Positions 49,353 to 61,900 of a DNA stretch of 64,000 nt are shown one piece after another; within the stretch, counting starts at the first letter, position 1; the number at the start of each line of letters is the position of its first letter. This stretch comes from Agroathelia rolfsii. Its lineage: Eukaryota > Basidiomycota > Agaricomycetes > Amylocorticiales > Amylocorticiaceae. The position numbers and the translations under genes are program-made. Location of the stretch: NCBI GenBank assembly GCA_018343915.1, contig JABRWF010000004.1, positions 310,001-374,000 of the forward strand, given 5' to 3'. The notes under the pieces are model-generated. The model was given only the letters and a program-made list of their open reading frames with translations, was not told the origin of the DNA and ran no database searches.

Positions 49353-50383
49353 ATGTCCAGCACTCAGAGACTCTTGTCTGCAGCTGGTGCCCTCTCCCTT
49401 CGCTTGAAGGAGAAGGGCGTCCCTCATGCTTTCCATGGCTCTATCCTTGTTTCTTTGCTTTCAAGAAATCCTGAGTGTGACGCAAGTCTCCCATACCACA
49501 CCTGGCGCATGCACACCCTCGCTGACCTGGACTACGCATCGCAGGAGATGGTTTGCATCGTGGAGAGTAGTGCCAATGCTCACCCCTTTCGTCGCGTACG
49601 GGATGCCATTGAAAGCAGCCCCGATTTCACGACCATTATGTCTCCGTGGAGCAATAGGTAAGCCATATATAATATATTCATATAGCACCCCCACCCCTAG
49701 CCTCTCGTCATCCTTCTGGCTCACCTGTTTTCCCTCCTGTCAGACTTCACGTCACATATCAAAACTTTATTCCTGCCATCGAGGTGAGCTGATCCCTCAG
49801 GGCGGACTATGATGATCTTGGCCATTGTCGGCTGACCTCGACGCACGCACCGAGAGATTGAGGTACTTGTTGCAGGAGAAGAAGGCCCACGACGTTTGAA
49901 TTCTAGTACTATCATGCAGGTTCAAGGAATACCATTCCTTACAATGTCTGAATTCTTGCGGGCCAAGCTGAAAACATGGGCCATGTGAGTTGCTCTTTCC
50001 TCTTCTTGCCTACTACCCTCTTTCCGCTTCCGCTCTGTTTTCTCCGTGTCTTGGGCGTTTGTCTCAACTATTTGTGTCCATCTCCACATACAAACATGCA
50101 CGCAATGCAGTCGCGGACACGATCCAGACGCGGAAGACATCATGTACGTGCTCACACGGCACTGGAATCACATCGACATCAATCGCATTCCCGAACAAGA
50201 CATGAACGTTTTCGTCGGCCGCCACCGCGCGGCCAGCACGGCCTGGACATCTCTGAAAAGGAAATATGGCATGTGGGTCCCCTCTCCTTTCTCCTCTCAA
50301 TTTAATTCGGTTTATCCTGGTTATGGAAATATCCGACCGACACCCTAAACTAAACCATCCGTCCATCCCGTTTCCATAGGTGA
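49353..50383 (+). CDS. Uncharacterised protein, possible degenerate nucleotidyltransferase-fold domain
   Basis: Splicing gives about 220 residues: MSSTQRLLSAAGALSLRLKE, then GVPHAFHGSILVSLLSRNP, a proposed GC-AG intron (49482-49544), EMVCIVESSANAHPFRRV, and LHVTYQNFIPAIE. IEVLVAGEEGPRRL, IPFLTMSEFLRAKLKTWAI and a last exon with DPDAEDIMYVLTRHW follow. The ending is KRKYGM: an intron from 50275 to 50379 leaves AT joined to GTGA. The order hydrophobic-GS loop, beta strand ending EIEVL, then FLTMSEFLRAKLK with a following acidic helix is reminiscent of nucleotidyltransferase-like proteins (AbiEii/kanamycin-type), but the catalytic DxD is not obvious. That is inference only. I do not recognise a named family. 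The gene diverges from MRS2 and stands 1.3 kb from the tRNA. Confidence 0.6.
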
Positions 50384-51650
50384 CCGACATCCTTTGTAAT
50401 TCTAATAATGTGTTTTTAGCAACCCCTTTGTCTATGTGTGGACCATGCCGGTGTAATGATAATGATATTATCGTATATATGCGCTCTTCCCATTCTTATC
50501 ACTCCAGGGATATTCTAACGTATTCCACTTGATGATGATACCATGATTGGTGGTGGTGGCAGCGGGAGCAATCTCTTGTTTTTTTTTTTTGTTTTTTTTG
50601 ATGATGATATCTCCTGTACATGATTATCGCTTGAAAAAAAAAATCAATTATATACTAACATGTACGGCATCCGATGATGGCGCAGCAAACGTGATCGGAG
50701 TGGAACACGTAGACAACTTCCCCCCTCTCTCCTCCCCTCTCCTCCCAAATCGATATCCATCCCCCGTCTTCCCGAGTCTGGACCGACGCCTGGGCACCCC
50801 ACGACTCTTATGTAGTTTCCGACAACTATGTACCCTCTAAGTACCCCTAGTAGGCTAGTAGCCGTAACCCTTTAGCGATTCTATTGGGCCCACCCCCTGG
50901 AAACCTTTACCATGGCTTGGTGAACTTAAATTACATGGACCAATGAGCTGTCCCGCCGAGTCATCACCCTCTAGTATATGCAACTTATGTCCAAGTCGCT
51001 GGTCCATCGGTAGGCAGACAGGATAAGCCGCATACCGAGCCCGCCGCTGCTAAGGCTTCTTGCAACGATTTAGTGAATAATAATAACAACAATAAATTTA
51101 ACTTCGGAAGTTTCCGAGCCACGAATCAAAAATAGATAAGAAATGATACAGTTCATGTCGGATTTTTCCTCAGTTGTTCACCTAGCGACTAGGAAACAGG
51201 AGTACAACTTGAATGAAGGGTGCTAAGGAGTTAAAAGGCTCCGATTTGGACCGGATAATACAGCATGACCGGATGAGTCAGCATTGAGCTGTTCAAAGTT
51301 TTACAGGCCTTTCATTTTTTTTTTTTTGCTAGTATAGTAGCAATATACAAACGATTGAATTGTTTTTAATTCATGTAAATAGTAAGCACTGACATGCGGA
51401 GACTCGGAGCGATACTACTAAAAGGCAGGAACACATACTAAGTGGTGGGTAATATGGATTTTAAACTTCTGTCATGATAAAGAGGGTCTACCTGACGATT
51501 TTCTACATTTGTATGCGGGGAAAAAAGGGTGAACTTGAAATTCTAGTCGCCACGCCGTACGCCGTTGACAGTTGTTATCAAATCGCGGCGATTCGGTTCG
51601 GATATTACGGCGAGCGTGAGCTTTGGTTATATGACAAAAGCAAAAAACTT
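50384..51650. other. Intergenic before the tRNA
   Basis: About 1.27 kb. The left part has homopolymer runs (poly-T 50579-50590 and 50592-50599). A 76-codon frame at 51474-51704 (+) runs antisense into the tRNA gene and is therefore not believed. No gene, repeat family or element recognised. Confidence 0.45.
51642..51647 (-). terminator. RNA polymerase III T-run terminator for tRNA-Val
   Basis: Six consecutive T on the minus strand lie four bases (CAAG... spacing) past the tRNA 3' end, a standard pol III termination signal. Confidence 0.75.
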
Positions 51651-51722
51651 GGTTTCAGCCGGGTTCGAACCGGCGATCTTCTGTGTGTAAGACAGAAATC
51701 ATAACCACTAGACCATGAAACC
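51651..51722 (-). tRNA. tRNA-Val, anticodon UAC
   Basis: On the minus strand the 72-base sequence folds as a full cloverleaf. The acceptor arms GGTTTCA and TGAAACC pair over seven bases. The anticodon stem TCTGT/ACAGA encloses the loop CTTACAC, giving anticodon TAC (Val, GUA codons). The T arm CCGGTTCGAACCCGG contains the B-box GGTTCGAAC. No intron is present. The D arm (GGTCTAGTGGTTATGA) is normal for fungal tRNA-Val. Confidence 0.93.
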
Positions 51723-51892
51723 GTTGTATATTAGGGCATCTTATAAAGTTATAACCTCTAAAAAAAGTACGGACCTTGCAACACCATAGACACTAGATTG
51801 AATGAGCTAATACAATAAATCGACTTCCTCTACCGTCAATCTATTTATAATAATACAAATAGTACTAGCCATTCACGTATATATGAAAAAGT

Positions 51893-53071
51893 TCATGATG
51901 ACCCTCTACCACTCGGCATAAACTGCGAGATGCCAAGCTCGGCAGTCAACCCTCGAACAAGTCCCCTGATCCGTTTTCGCATATCTCCCATCTCTTCCTC
52001 GTTTTCAGCAAGATCAAATCCCATACCCAGCTTTCTTGCAAGTTCTTGGACACCTTCGTCATTCATCACAGTTTCCGCCTCGGCGCGTTGTCTTTCCCAG
52101 TAAGAGTTGGCTTGATCTCGGAGACTGGCATCTCGAGATACAGCGCCTTGTAAAGTCCTCACCATGAATAACCGGGCTTGGCTACGATCCAGAGATAATA
52201 ATGTTGAAGGAAAATGTTTGACAGGAGAAGGTTTGGGTGGCGGGGCCGGGAGAAAGAAGTGTACGACCAGCGGAAGGACGAGAAAGAAAAGATGACGAGC
52301 GGTCCAAAGTGTATCGTGCCACTTTGGTTGCGTATTCGTAAGTTTGGTTTTACTTGTAGGAACAAGGTGCCTGGAAACTTACCCAAAATACACTTATGCC
52401 GTCCTCGGGGACTTGCACAACGGCAGTCAAGACATAATATGCTTCAGCAAGGGCTGCTGCTATTATTGAGCCTACGGCCGGTGTTCGCCATTGCTCGCGC
52501 CAGCTCCCACGTATCGTGACTAGACCAGCCACTGAGGCAGTTCGTACATATTGAAGTAGTGGACCAGATAGGGCAAATACTGTATAATCCCAGTAAGTGG
52601 AGCAGTGTTCACATTCTACTAAGACCGTTTGACCAAATCTATGACATATACTTAACATCGCAGAAAGAATATATCAAACGAAACATACCTGACGAAGTGC
52701 ATTCTAGCATCAAATGAGCCTAGCTTTGATAATAAATATTCAAGGTGCGCTGGTAGCCTTGTATTGGGGTCTGCAGCAGCTCCAGCCGCAGAGAGAATGC
52801 GTAAACGCATCTGATCCGCCGTTGCCAGTATAGGAATACGCAATGCCGTGAAAATGTTTGGAGGTCGGGCTACGATGAGCTTATATAATATGTAAATGGT
52901 GTGAGATATAACGATAACATGGATATAGGTCCGAAGAGCTGGTGAAGATTGTGTAGGGAGTTGCGAGTGGACCGATTTAGCGGGAGCAGAGCGTGTGGTA
53001 CGGAGCAGGAAAAAGGATGAAAGAAGCAGAGCAGCTGTAGAAGCTGAGAAGATGTCTAGTGAAGTGAACAT
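51893..53071 (-). CDS. Uncharacterised fungal multi-pass membrane protein
   Basis: The spliced protein starts MFTSLDIFSASTAALLLSSF and has several hydrophobic segments, including HVIVISHTIYILYKLIV and LWTARHLFFLVLPLVVHFFLP. Between them is a conserved-looking patch: LEYLLSKLGSFDARMHFVRFGQ, VECEHCSTYWDYTVFALSGP (a CxxC motif followed by Tyr-Trp) and LLQYVRTASVAGLVT. The C-terminal part after the last membrane segment is hydrophilic and helical (SRDASLRDQANSYWERQRAE, then AENEEEMGDMRKRIRGLV). At least three introns are supported, near 52640-52690, 52545-52590 and 52335-52390. The motif block looks like a real orthologous family, but I cannot name it or assign a function. A single CxxC within a membrane protein could be a metal or disulfide site; this is inference. 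Confidence 0.65.
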
Positions 53072-53777
53072 ATCATTGACTCAAAGATTGGGGGGTGTTG
53101 CGTCGAATGCTGGTAAGGTCCAAAAGGAATGCCGATGAGCAAAGTTTGAGACCTACCAGACGCCAGCGCCGTGCATTGGATGTGCGGTCACAGCATTTGA
53201 CGTCACGACCCAAATTTCTCTCTTTTCAACGCCGTCCAATTAGGCACCCCACTGGCATTCAAGTTTCCGGGCCGAACTTTGTGATATTTCAAGATGCATA
53301 ATGGATAATCACTACTTAGACCCAGCATTTATTACTAGTAAGTTACTGTTATATCACAGTCAAGGCCACTCAAGTTGAATGAGTAAAATCCATCCTATTT
53401 GGGTTGTCTTCATCATTCTGCCTGCTTCAAGTGGCACAAAGTCGGTGCCTTATTCAGTGTAGCACATGCGTCTCAGAGCCTTGCTTTAGCGCTTTGAATG
53501 AATGAGCTTTATTGAATAGCCTCATCCGGTGGTACTGTTCTCTGCATTTCCGCAGTCCGCAGGAGATTATCGTGTGCAACCTTGACAGATATGACATCCC
53601 GCAGCTCTGGCTGTGCCCCTTGGCCGCCTCGTGACATCAGACTTGGGCGAATTTAGATCCAGTAGCAGCCATTTCCCAGGTCCCAACAAAGTCTCGATGG
53701 AAGCCACACTGAGTCACCGTTTGAAGCAGGAGGGCTGTGCCTCTACATAAATTAGAACCATAGCTTGCGCAAGTACC
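53072..53777. other. Intergenic between divergent genes
   Basis: About 700 bp separating the unknown membrane protein (minus) from the DUF6593 gene (plus); expected to hold both promoters. A small frame at 53095-53301 (+) is Arg-rich without a domain and is not called. Confidence 0.5.
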
Positions 53778-54527
53778 ATGATCATCGAAAGCATGTCTAT
53801 CATCACTCTTCACCTCAGTATTGACAACCCCTGTAACACGACATTTATTGACGCCGACTCAGGCAAGGGCCTCTATGTTGTCGAGACGACACACGAGAGC
53901 GACCAAGGGGGCAAGACATGGACAACAATTAAGCGGCTAGAGGGTGACGGAGAGGGTGTGGTACTCTGCAAGAGCGAATGGAGGGATATCCAAAGCGACT
54001 TGATTACGATGGCTGGCAAGACGATGCCATCCAGTTCATGGCTGAAGAAGAGCATTATACCATTTGTTGAGTAAGCCAATCTCGTATGTTATCATACATC
54101 TGTTCAATACTTAAATACGCTTTTAGTACTGTCACATTCAAGGCTGACGGCGGAAAAGATTACATTTGGAAAGGTAATAATCCTGGATCATCTCTCGAGG
54201 TAGGAGCCTTGTGTCATTGGGATGTCTTCATTTATTGACACTTTTCCGATATGTAAGCTTTATACACATGAAGATAAGAAATCGCCCATCGCGAAATTCC
54301 AAAAGCCTCGGCGGGTTTCAAGAGAGTCTACCGAGATGACGACAGCAGCGCTGTTACTCGACGAACGCGGTGCTGAGATACAGGACATAGTTGTTGTTTC
54401 CTGGTGTTTACTCGAGAAGAGTAGACGTGCGCGCGAAAACAGCACACAGAATCGCGCAGATGTACTGGGAACGCCATTGGCAAGTGTGGGGCCAACACCC
54501 AAGCTTCATAATGGTGGTGTGATGTAA
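53778..54527 (+). CDS. DUF6593 (fungal tubby/LURP-like) domain protein
   Basis: The protein starts MIIESMSIITLHLSIDNP and reads through the pattern of DUF6593 domains: TFIDADSGKGLYVVETTHE, KTWTTIKRLEG, VLCKSEWRDIQS, and, after an intron at about 54073-54126, TVTFKADGGKDYIWKG. After a second intron near 54199-54258 come LYTHEDKKSPIAKFQKPRR and a final helix-like IQDIVVVSWCLLEKSRRARE. The domain is a beta-barrel-like fold abundant and lineage-expanded in agaricomycetes, with no established biochemical role. The protein is about 210 residues and contains only this domain with a short tail. Exon joins are in frame and the closing hydrophobic helix is expected for the family. Confidence 0.76.
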
Positions 54528-56766
54528 TTGTGAAAGGCGAATGTGTCAATATTCATTTGTTTTTCATGAAATTGCTACTTGTACTTGTAGTCTAATGTTA
54601 CGTACTACCTTATGCCGATTTGATTATGCCTATGAATGCGAACTGAGATATCCGGAATCGAGGAATTGTGAATGGCTCGATCGAAATCCCTTTGGCGTAT
54701 ACCACTGCAGATAGAACGAAACTTACTCCGCGTATTTGCACAGTTGTGTAGAGTAATCCAAGAAAAAGAAGCAATCAACTTGTTACAGTGCAAATCAACT
54801 ATGGAGTCCCCATCGTTTTCGCGCCACACGTAGTAGTGAATAAAACGTTCAAATCCCACACCAAATTGGAGGATATCAGAGGAAATTTCCAGACATAACT
54901 TTGCTCAATTCACACAATAAACCAGTAATTTTTCATTTCCCTTTCAGTCCTACCTACATCATTTTCTACTACAATGTGCTTGCAATTACTTAGTACAAGC
55001 ACCAAAGAGAGTATAGACATGATACGATCATAGTAAAATCCGTTTGATGAGAGGAAGCTATTTATTGTTTACATGTACTAAACATATTTATGAACATGTC
55101 TCAAGCATAAAAATATGTATCCTTGGTGCATATACATATGTGCATGCAGTTTAGGTGATGGGCAGAACCAGAACGGAGACCACAAGAATAAAACAGAAGA
55201 TAGACAAGCGATACAGCCAGCCTGGGCATAGATGTGAGCAGCCAGACAAGAAATAATGGGTTATGACAAATATGACAGATATCATAATGAAATTAAGCGA
55301 GCGAGAGCTAGACCAGCTTAATACAACGTAGAAAATGTTATTCCGCTTGTCTCGTGTAGGCGTCTTTTTTTTTTTTAAAAAAAAAAAGTTTATATACCGC
55401 ATCATGTACTGTGAACAAACTACGGTGTGAGGAGCTGTGATGACTGTTTGGAAGGTAAGGGAAATGTAGTGTGTGGTAGCATAAGGGGAAGTTAGGAGGT
55501 TTGAAACTGCATACGAAATGACCAGTCTGTTATATTAATCAGTATCAATGGAGAGGGGGGAGTTTATGTAGCCGGAAAGGTAAAGCATGATTGTTGGTTA
55601 TGTGGAATAGAGGAATTATGGGCATGGCAGGTGTCGTCGAGGAAGCTACATACGTACGTATACAAATGTCTACTCTAAGCACCTAATCATATGATGCGTT
55701 ATAGCGCCACGCACCTGAAGGCCCGGGCAGACAGAGGCGGCGAGTATTGATGCATATCAAAAGACTGTACTAATAATCGACACTCAATAACTGCATTGCC
55801 ATCTTCCGTTTCTGCCTGTCATAACGCCTACACGCCACTGGGAGTACCTCTGGACAATGTCGCCATTCTGCCCAAGGACTCCAGTCCCCTTCACTAATTC
55901 AAAAATCAGATGTGACTTGTCTCATCAAAAATTGAATCTATTTTTGAATTGGTCTTTTGAGTGCTACTCGAGTCAATTATCAGTGGAAGGAGAGATCTAA
56001 TCACCTGATTCGACTAGGCCTTGTGATGGGTAGTAGACGGGTATCTGTGTTACCGGAATCCCAGTGCGAGCCTGCCCTACCGCATGTCGTACGACTGGGC
56101 ATGCGGCTGGGTTGCGGTTGCTAGTGACTTATATGCGCTTGCACGCTGGAACCGTCAGCCGCAGAACCGTAACTTGATGTGTTTAATACTAGAGATTCTA
56201 ACGCCCTCACATGCCTCACAAGCCTCACACTTGAGTACTGGGATTCCGAATGATTCGTGCGTAAGCCACAATTAGTACATACATAATTTGCTGATTTCAT
56301 TTATGAAATATTATGCGAATATCTTCGCATTTTAAGAAGACAATCACCGTCTGTTGCATAAAAACGAGTTTGAATGCATTGGCAAAATTGATCCAAGATG
56401 TCACAAGATAGCGTTCTAATAATACTACAATGCGATCGATACATTATATTTTGGCATATTGCACAAGCATTGGAATGATACTGAAAAACTTAAACTCACA
56501 ACGAGAGAGAAACTGATATCTCATGATAAGTACATAGCATCAACGAACATGACGATTTAACCTGCCAGTGTTTGTACGCAGCAATGATATACATGATCAA
56601 CGATAAAACGGCGCCCTTGTAACGTTCATTCAACGGCTGGGACTGTATTATACTAGGGCCTAGTTTTTTGAACATGATGACGTAGATACAAGGAAAAGTC
56701 ATGCCACAATCTTTTTTTCATCGCCAACTCAAAAACTAAAAGGTGTCGATTAGGAAACATTCATCT
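54528..56766. other. Gene-poor AT-rich interval
   Basis: About 2.2 kb between two genes whose 3' ends face each other. Candidate frames (54605-54859 -, 55151-55405 -, 56084-56275 +) have no domain. A T/A homopolymer pair at 55367-55388 (T run then A run) forms a perfect AT palindrome. No transposon terminal repeats were recognised. Confidence 0.5.
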
Positions 56767-58536
56767 TCACGTATATGTCAGACAGTAGAGTCTCCCTTCT
56801 TCATGTAGTATGGCAATGTGTCCTAGATAATCGTCTATTGCTATCCCACAACATTGCAGACGCAACGATGATGGGACCACCAGTACATGGGATGTTATAG
56901 AATCTAATTCTGGATGATATCGAACCAGGACTGTTTCACTTGCACCTGGTCTATCTGGATAGCAAAGTACAACAGCCACATTCAGGCCGCTGTAGCTGGA
57001 GGCGAAAACGGTGCTTCCGAGCTGTAATATCGACTGGGGCAACTCGAATGCTGCCACATTCCCCAGTACAAGGGGAGAAGAAATATCATCGGCAAAAGCA
57101 TGAGTGTAGAAGCGAAGTCCTGAGTTGGTGATGAACGTCATTGGTGGGCTGGAGAGAAAGCGGTCGAAAATCTCCACTGATGATACGCCATACATTGGCT
57201 CCGCCCATCTACGGCCAGCAGAAAGCCATTCCTGTTTGTGTTCAACAAACAAACTTCCGAGAAATCGAACGGCCAAGTCCGAAGAAGCTGAGCAAGTCGT
57301 ATGATCGTCAAATGGCAGACTCCTCCTTGGGATATGATACGCTTCGCGTCTTTTTCCATAATCAACATCAAAGACAATGTAAACATGCCCTTGATGAATA
57401 GTTACGTGAGAATTAAATTGCATGTCGTCCTAAAATTGTCAGACGGGAATGAGTTAAAGGTCGAATGCCAATCAAAGAAGGAAACCATTACAGCATCTCC
57501 AGTTTCGAAATCAATTTGGTGGCTATGTCTAGTTCTGATATCAAAACTTTCGACGGTGCATTTCCATGTTGCTGTATCCAGCGAGGGTAAACAACGAATG
57601 AGACCAACAACATTGGAGTACAGAAAAACGTTCCAAAGCTGATCAACATCTGGTGGAGCAATCCGGGTGTCAAGAGATACCTTGAATGATGCTGATATTT
57701 GTATTGGATCCGTCAAAGTGACTTCAAGGACTATACATGAAAACCTAGAAGAGAGAATCGAGTTCCAGGATAAAGAAATAATATAAAGAGGAGCAAGTAC
57801 ACTGACCTCGGTTCTGAAGTTTCAGTTCGTCGTGATTTTATGAGGAGGGCCAACGACCATTTTTCGCATTCTTCATAAGGAATGGATTTGTTCATGATTG
57901 GACCCATAGGAAAGCGTACGATCACATTTCCCGTTATCACATTCACGCAAATTAGCTCCTCTCTGTGCAACAGGTATATTAACAGGATATTTGTCCCCGC
58001 AATGAAAGATATTAATTCAAATTTCAGGTGTAAATTCTCTAAGTGCAGGTTGTCAGATTTAATAGTAGATAAAACATTAATCAAGAAGTACTAAGTACCG
58101 GCATCTTCGTCAGGCCAAGCTTCATCAACCCGAAAAACGTTGGTCTTGACGGGATTTATTGGAATAGACTTGTCCTGAGACCAAGATTCCTCGAGCTTGA
58201 CCGTCTTGACAGTGATATCTCTCAGTTCTTCCAGGGTACAATCGGCCAAACGACTTTTACTACGAAAAGCAATTGGTCGTATTTTGCGCTCCCTTTCGAG
58301 GATGAAGATCCAAGCAAAGCGCCGCAACGAAAGTGAAAGTGTATGAGAGCAAACCTGAGAAAAAAAAACATCTTGTCAGCAGGCCAAGTGGAGCGACACT
58401 AGCCAAGGAGAGAAGATAATTTGAGAAAACGGCTAGATACAGTGAAGAATATCAGGACATCGCTCAGAGACAAGTGACAGGCAATCTCCAGCAGCGTGTC
58501 CGAGGGTAGGAGACAAAAATGGCCGGGATGATGCAT
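56767..58536 (-). CDS. F-box protein with a beta-propeller-like C-terminal region
   Basis: The first exon reads MHHPGHFCLLPSDTLLEIA followed by CHLSLSDVLIFFT, a clear F-box core (L-P-x-D-x-L-L-E-I, then the helix before the intron). After an intron (about 58349-58438) it continues VCSHTLSLSLRRFAWIFILE. F-box proteins recruit substrates to SCF ubiquitin ligases through Skp1. The C-terminal about 450 residues have repeated beta-strand blocks such as NILLIYLLHREELICVNVITG, HVYIVFDVDYGKRREAY and HIAILHEEGRLYCLTYT, like those in mushroom F-box proteins that form a propeller, though individual repeats are hard to count. Three or four introns are inferred. Substrate is unknown. The family is hugely expanded in agaricomycetes, so one-to-one function transfer is unsafe. 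Confidence 0.72.
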
Positions 58537-58947
58537 CAAGGTAATATTGAGAGCGAAGGATTAATTTTGCGTTTTTGGTTGCATTTACAGTAACATCACT
58601 ACCAGTCTTCTAGTGGTGCAAGTACAAGTCCTTGCCAGTACCAATCCGGCGAGTCCAGGAAGTAAAGATAAAGTTTACTGCTATCGTCACACAAGTCATA
58701 TCGTATCTGTTACGAATACTATCCACAAATACGAGTACTTGGATCAGCGATTTATTATACATTACAACATAAAACGTGCGAAGCGGGAAGGAAAATACGA
58801 GTATGAATGCTGACCGTATCATACCAATAGTAAACGTAATGATCCAAGAAAACATGATCAAGAGGGAAAAAAAAAGGAAAGGCTATAATCCATCCATCAA
58901 GAGCAAACAACCGACAGCTTCGTCCTTCATCTTCCCATCCCCTGTCC
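58537..58947. other. Intergenic between F-box and WW-domain genes
   Basis: About 410 bp containing the F-box gene promoter and the 3' flank of the WW gene, both on the minus strand. Small frames here on either strand lack features. Confidence 0.45.
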
Positions 58948-61900
58948 TTACTTCCCACCACGTCTCCTGACCTTCGGCGCCCTCCTCGAGAATCGCCTCG
59001 CCTCCCCACCTCGTCCTTCTACCGAGTCCAGATCGGCGGGCTCTACACCTTCCATACTTGCGGTCGGGCCATGATCCATGTCCATGCCTTCCATATGGTT
59101 CCGTTTGGCGGGAATGATCGACGGAACCAATGGGGGATCGTCAATCCGATCGAGGAGTGATGCGCCCTGGCGCCGCACACCACTTCCACCACCGCTACCG
59201 ACACCCGCACCGTTATTCCCAAACTCATTGCTCACGACGCGCGAGTAGCCTCCTCCCTGTGCTGAGGAGTGATTCGCACCACGTCTATCGTCAGATCGAT
59301 CAAAGCGAGAGGGGCGGTTCCTTGAAGGATGAGTATTACGATAAAAGTTATCGATAGGCATCGACGATTCTTCCGACCTATGCAAGCTTTAAAAAGATGA
59401 GAATAAGAAAACATAGAATCATCATAGTGCATGAACAAATTGGCTTACATGTGAGGATCATGAGCCAGCAACCCTTGGTCATGTGGGTAACTGGATGGCG
59501 GACCACCTCGTGAACGGTGCTGAGGCCCCGCAGTCCACTCCCGAGCTTCGTAGCTCTCCGAAACGGGATAATAACTACCACCTGAGGCGCCGTGACGAGA
59601 AGTGTTCAACGGAGGCACCGTCGCCTTTTCGTATTCATCGGGGTAATAATACCCGTGATCGTTTCTGAAGTTCTCAGCTCGATCTCGGTGGGCGCCGCCG
59701 TCGCCAAGATCCTGGTTCCAATCCCGACCGACACTACGTTTGCCATTACCACCACCGCCTCCAAAGTCCTGAGCAAACGACTTTTGCTTGGGACCAAAGT
59801 TTTGTTGTCGTGCGTAACTGTCAGAAGGGCGCGTGTCGTTGGCGAAACCGTGACCGGGACGCCAGTATCTTTCGCTGTGGTCGGGCTCATGCCACTCACT
59901 AACAAGAGTTATCGAAGGATTCTGGCGGCACAAACGAGATCAATCGCAATACAACACATTTACTTTCTGGAGATTACTCACAGGCGAGGTGGAGTCAAAT
60001 GAACTCGATCTGGGAATCGTTTGGTGCGACGAGGCACGATACTCGGACTTAGACAGAGACGGACGGGGCGGGACCTATTAAATAGAATTGATTCAGGCAA
60101 AATTAGCAAGCGATGCCCTCTTCAACTAACCTGGGAGGTCGAGGAAGTACTGTTGGAAGACAGTTGAGCGTTAAACGAGTTGCGACTGGCTAGCGCCAGG
60201 CGTTCACCGTTGGCCTATTTGCATGGAATCAGTGAGCCATCCTATAACTACGATAGGCGTGGGGAAACGACCAACTTGATCATAGCCCCAGTGACTTTGA
60301 TCCGCTGGAGGGTCAATCTCGTTGCGATTGCTCGGAACGTATCTTCGATCATCCGCAGAAAGGTCGTGCGATGACGTAGTGCGCTGTAGAGAAGCGCCTC
60401 TGTAATTAGCAAGACCATGATTAGACGGCGGGTATGGGGGGTGAGCAGGAGGTGCTGGCGGCGGGGCGGGAGTATAAGAGGGGATTGTCTGAAGAACATA
60501 GTACATTCAGATGTTAAACAAATATATCATACAACTTATACGGTAATACTTCTTGACTGCGGTACGATGACACCTGGTCGCCCCGGCCGTGGGTGCGTCC
60601 TCGGTCCCATCCTCTTTCGGAAGATTCTGGAGGATAGTTCGCCTCGTATCTTGTATTAGTGTCCCTATCGGTAGAAGGCCAGCGCGAATCCCGTCGATCG
60701 CCATGAGCGGAACCGTTGGAGTTGAACGCTCCTAATACAAATGAAGGGGTTGGATGCATTAGATGACGTCCAAGGGAGGATCCCGAAGATGGCAAACCCA
60801 TGGCTTTGGGGCCATTCGGTGCAGCTTGTGACATACTTGCGGGAATATCTCGCCCACGATCCATGTACATGCCCGAAGAATACTAGTGTTGCGTGATATT
60901 CGTCACCCTGGCTCATACATGGTTCATACGACCAGACCAACCTTGTCATTGTGACTGCCAGATTGCTCAGAAGCAGAATACCGCCATTCTCTAAGGCCAG
61001 AATTCGAGATAATGTCGGATGGTGGGTGTCGAGTTGATCTAACGGGTTCTTTAAATGATCCATTGGTATCAATCAACTTGCTTTGACCCCCCTGTCCTCG
61101 AGAGCTTGGGCGATCATAATCTGTAGAGCCGTTTCCAGAACGGCGATCATGAGCGTGAGGATCACCCCTATCACTATGGATAGGCGACGCCTTGAATATA
61201 GCTTCCTGTGGAGGTAGTGGACTACGTCGTTCTACAAAAAATGAGAGGAGCGTGATTGTAAGATTCGCACGGATAGTTGATGCGTGGACCCATTGGCGTG
61301 CGGAAGCAATGGATACGTACGAAAGCTTCCGGGCTGACGAGGCGACAAATCAGGATTATTATATAAAGGCACTCTCAAATTCGGTGAAGATGGAGGCTGT
61401 GGTAGACTCCGCGAAGCACGAGGCGGGTCGGACTTCAAGTCTTTGGCGTCTTGCAAGAATTCCTCCGGTACAAGCGTCTCATCATCATCTAGCAGCGACG
61501 GAGACACCATGTGATTAGTTGACCCACTTAGTGGTCGACCTTTGGCATCATCGCTAGGACGAGGAATGAGATCGGGCTTCACAGGCAAGTGTGGTGGCGG
61601 GTCGAGATTACGTTGAGGAGATCTGCGTCCTGCTAAATAGCAAGCATGGGAGAATAAAATACAAGAATCCATGATGAGCGTCGTTATGTTGATCCAAGCC
61701 TAGGCGAAAATAGAGGGAAGTGGTAGCGCAGCTCGTCCCCCAAGGCTTCTCAAGACAGGTGAATAACGAGTCCTCCACCTCAGGAGGAGCATCTGCGCCG
61801 CGGAGGTGGAGGGGAGTGATGATCGGACAACGTACTATGTGGCGATGCCTGCCGTGCCTCATTGTTACGGTGCGAGGTCCTAGAGTCGGGCGGCGAGTAG

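Noticed and set aside
55367..55388. Poly-T/poly-A palindrome as a possible insertion junction
   Set aside because: No flanking target-site duplication or terminal repeats were identifiable, so a mobile element is not supported.
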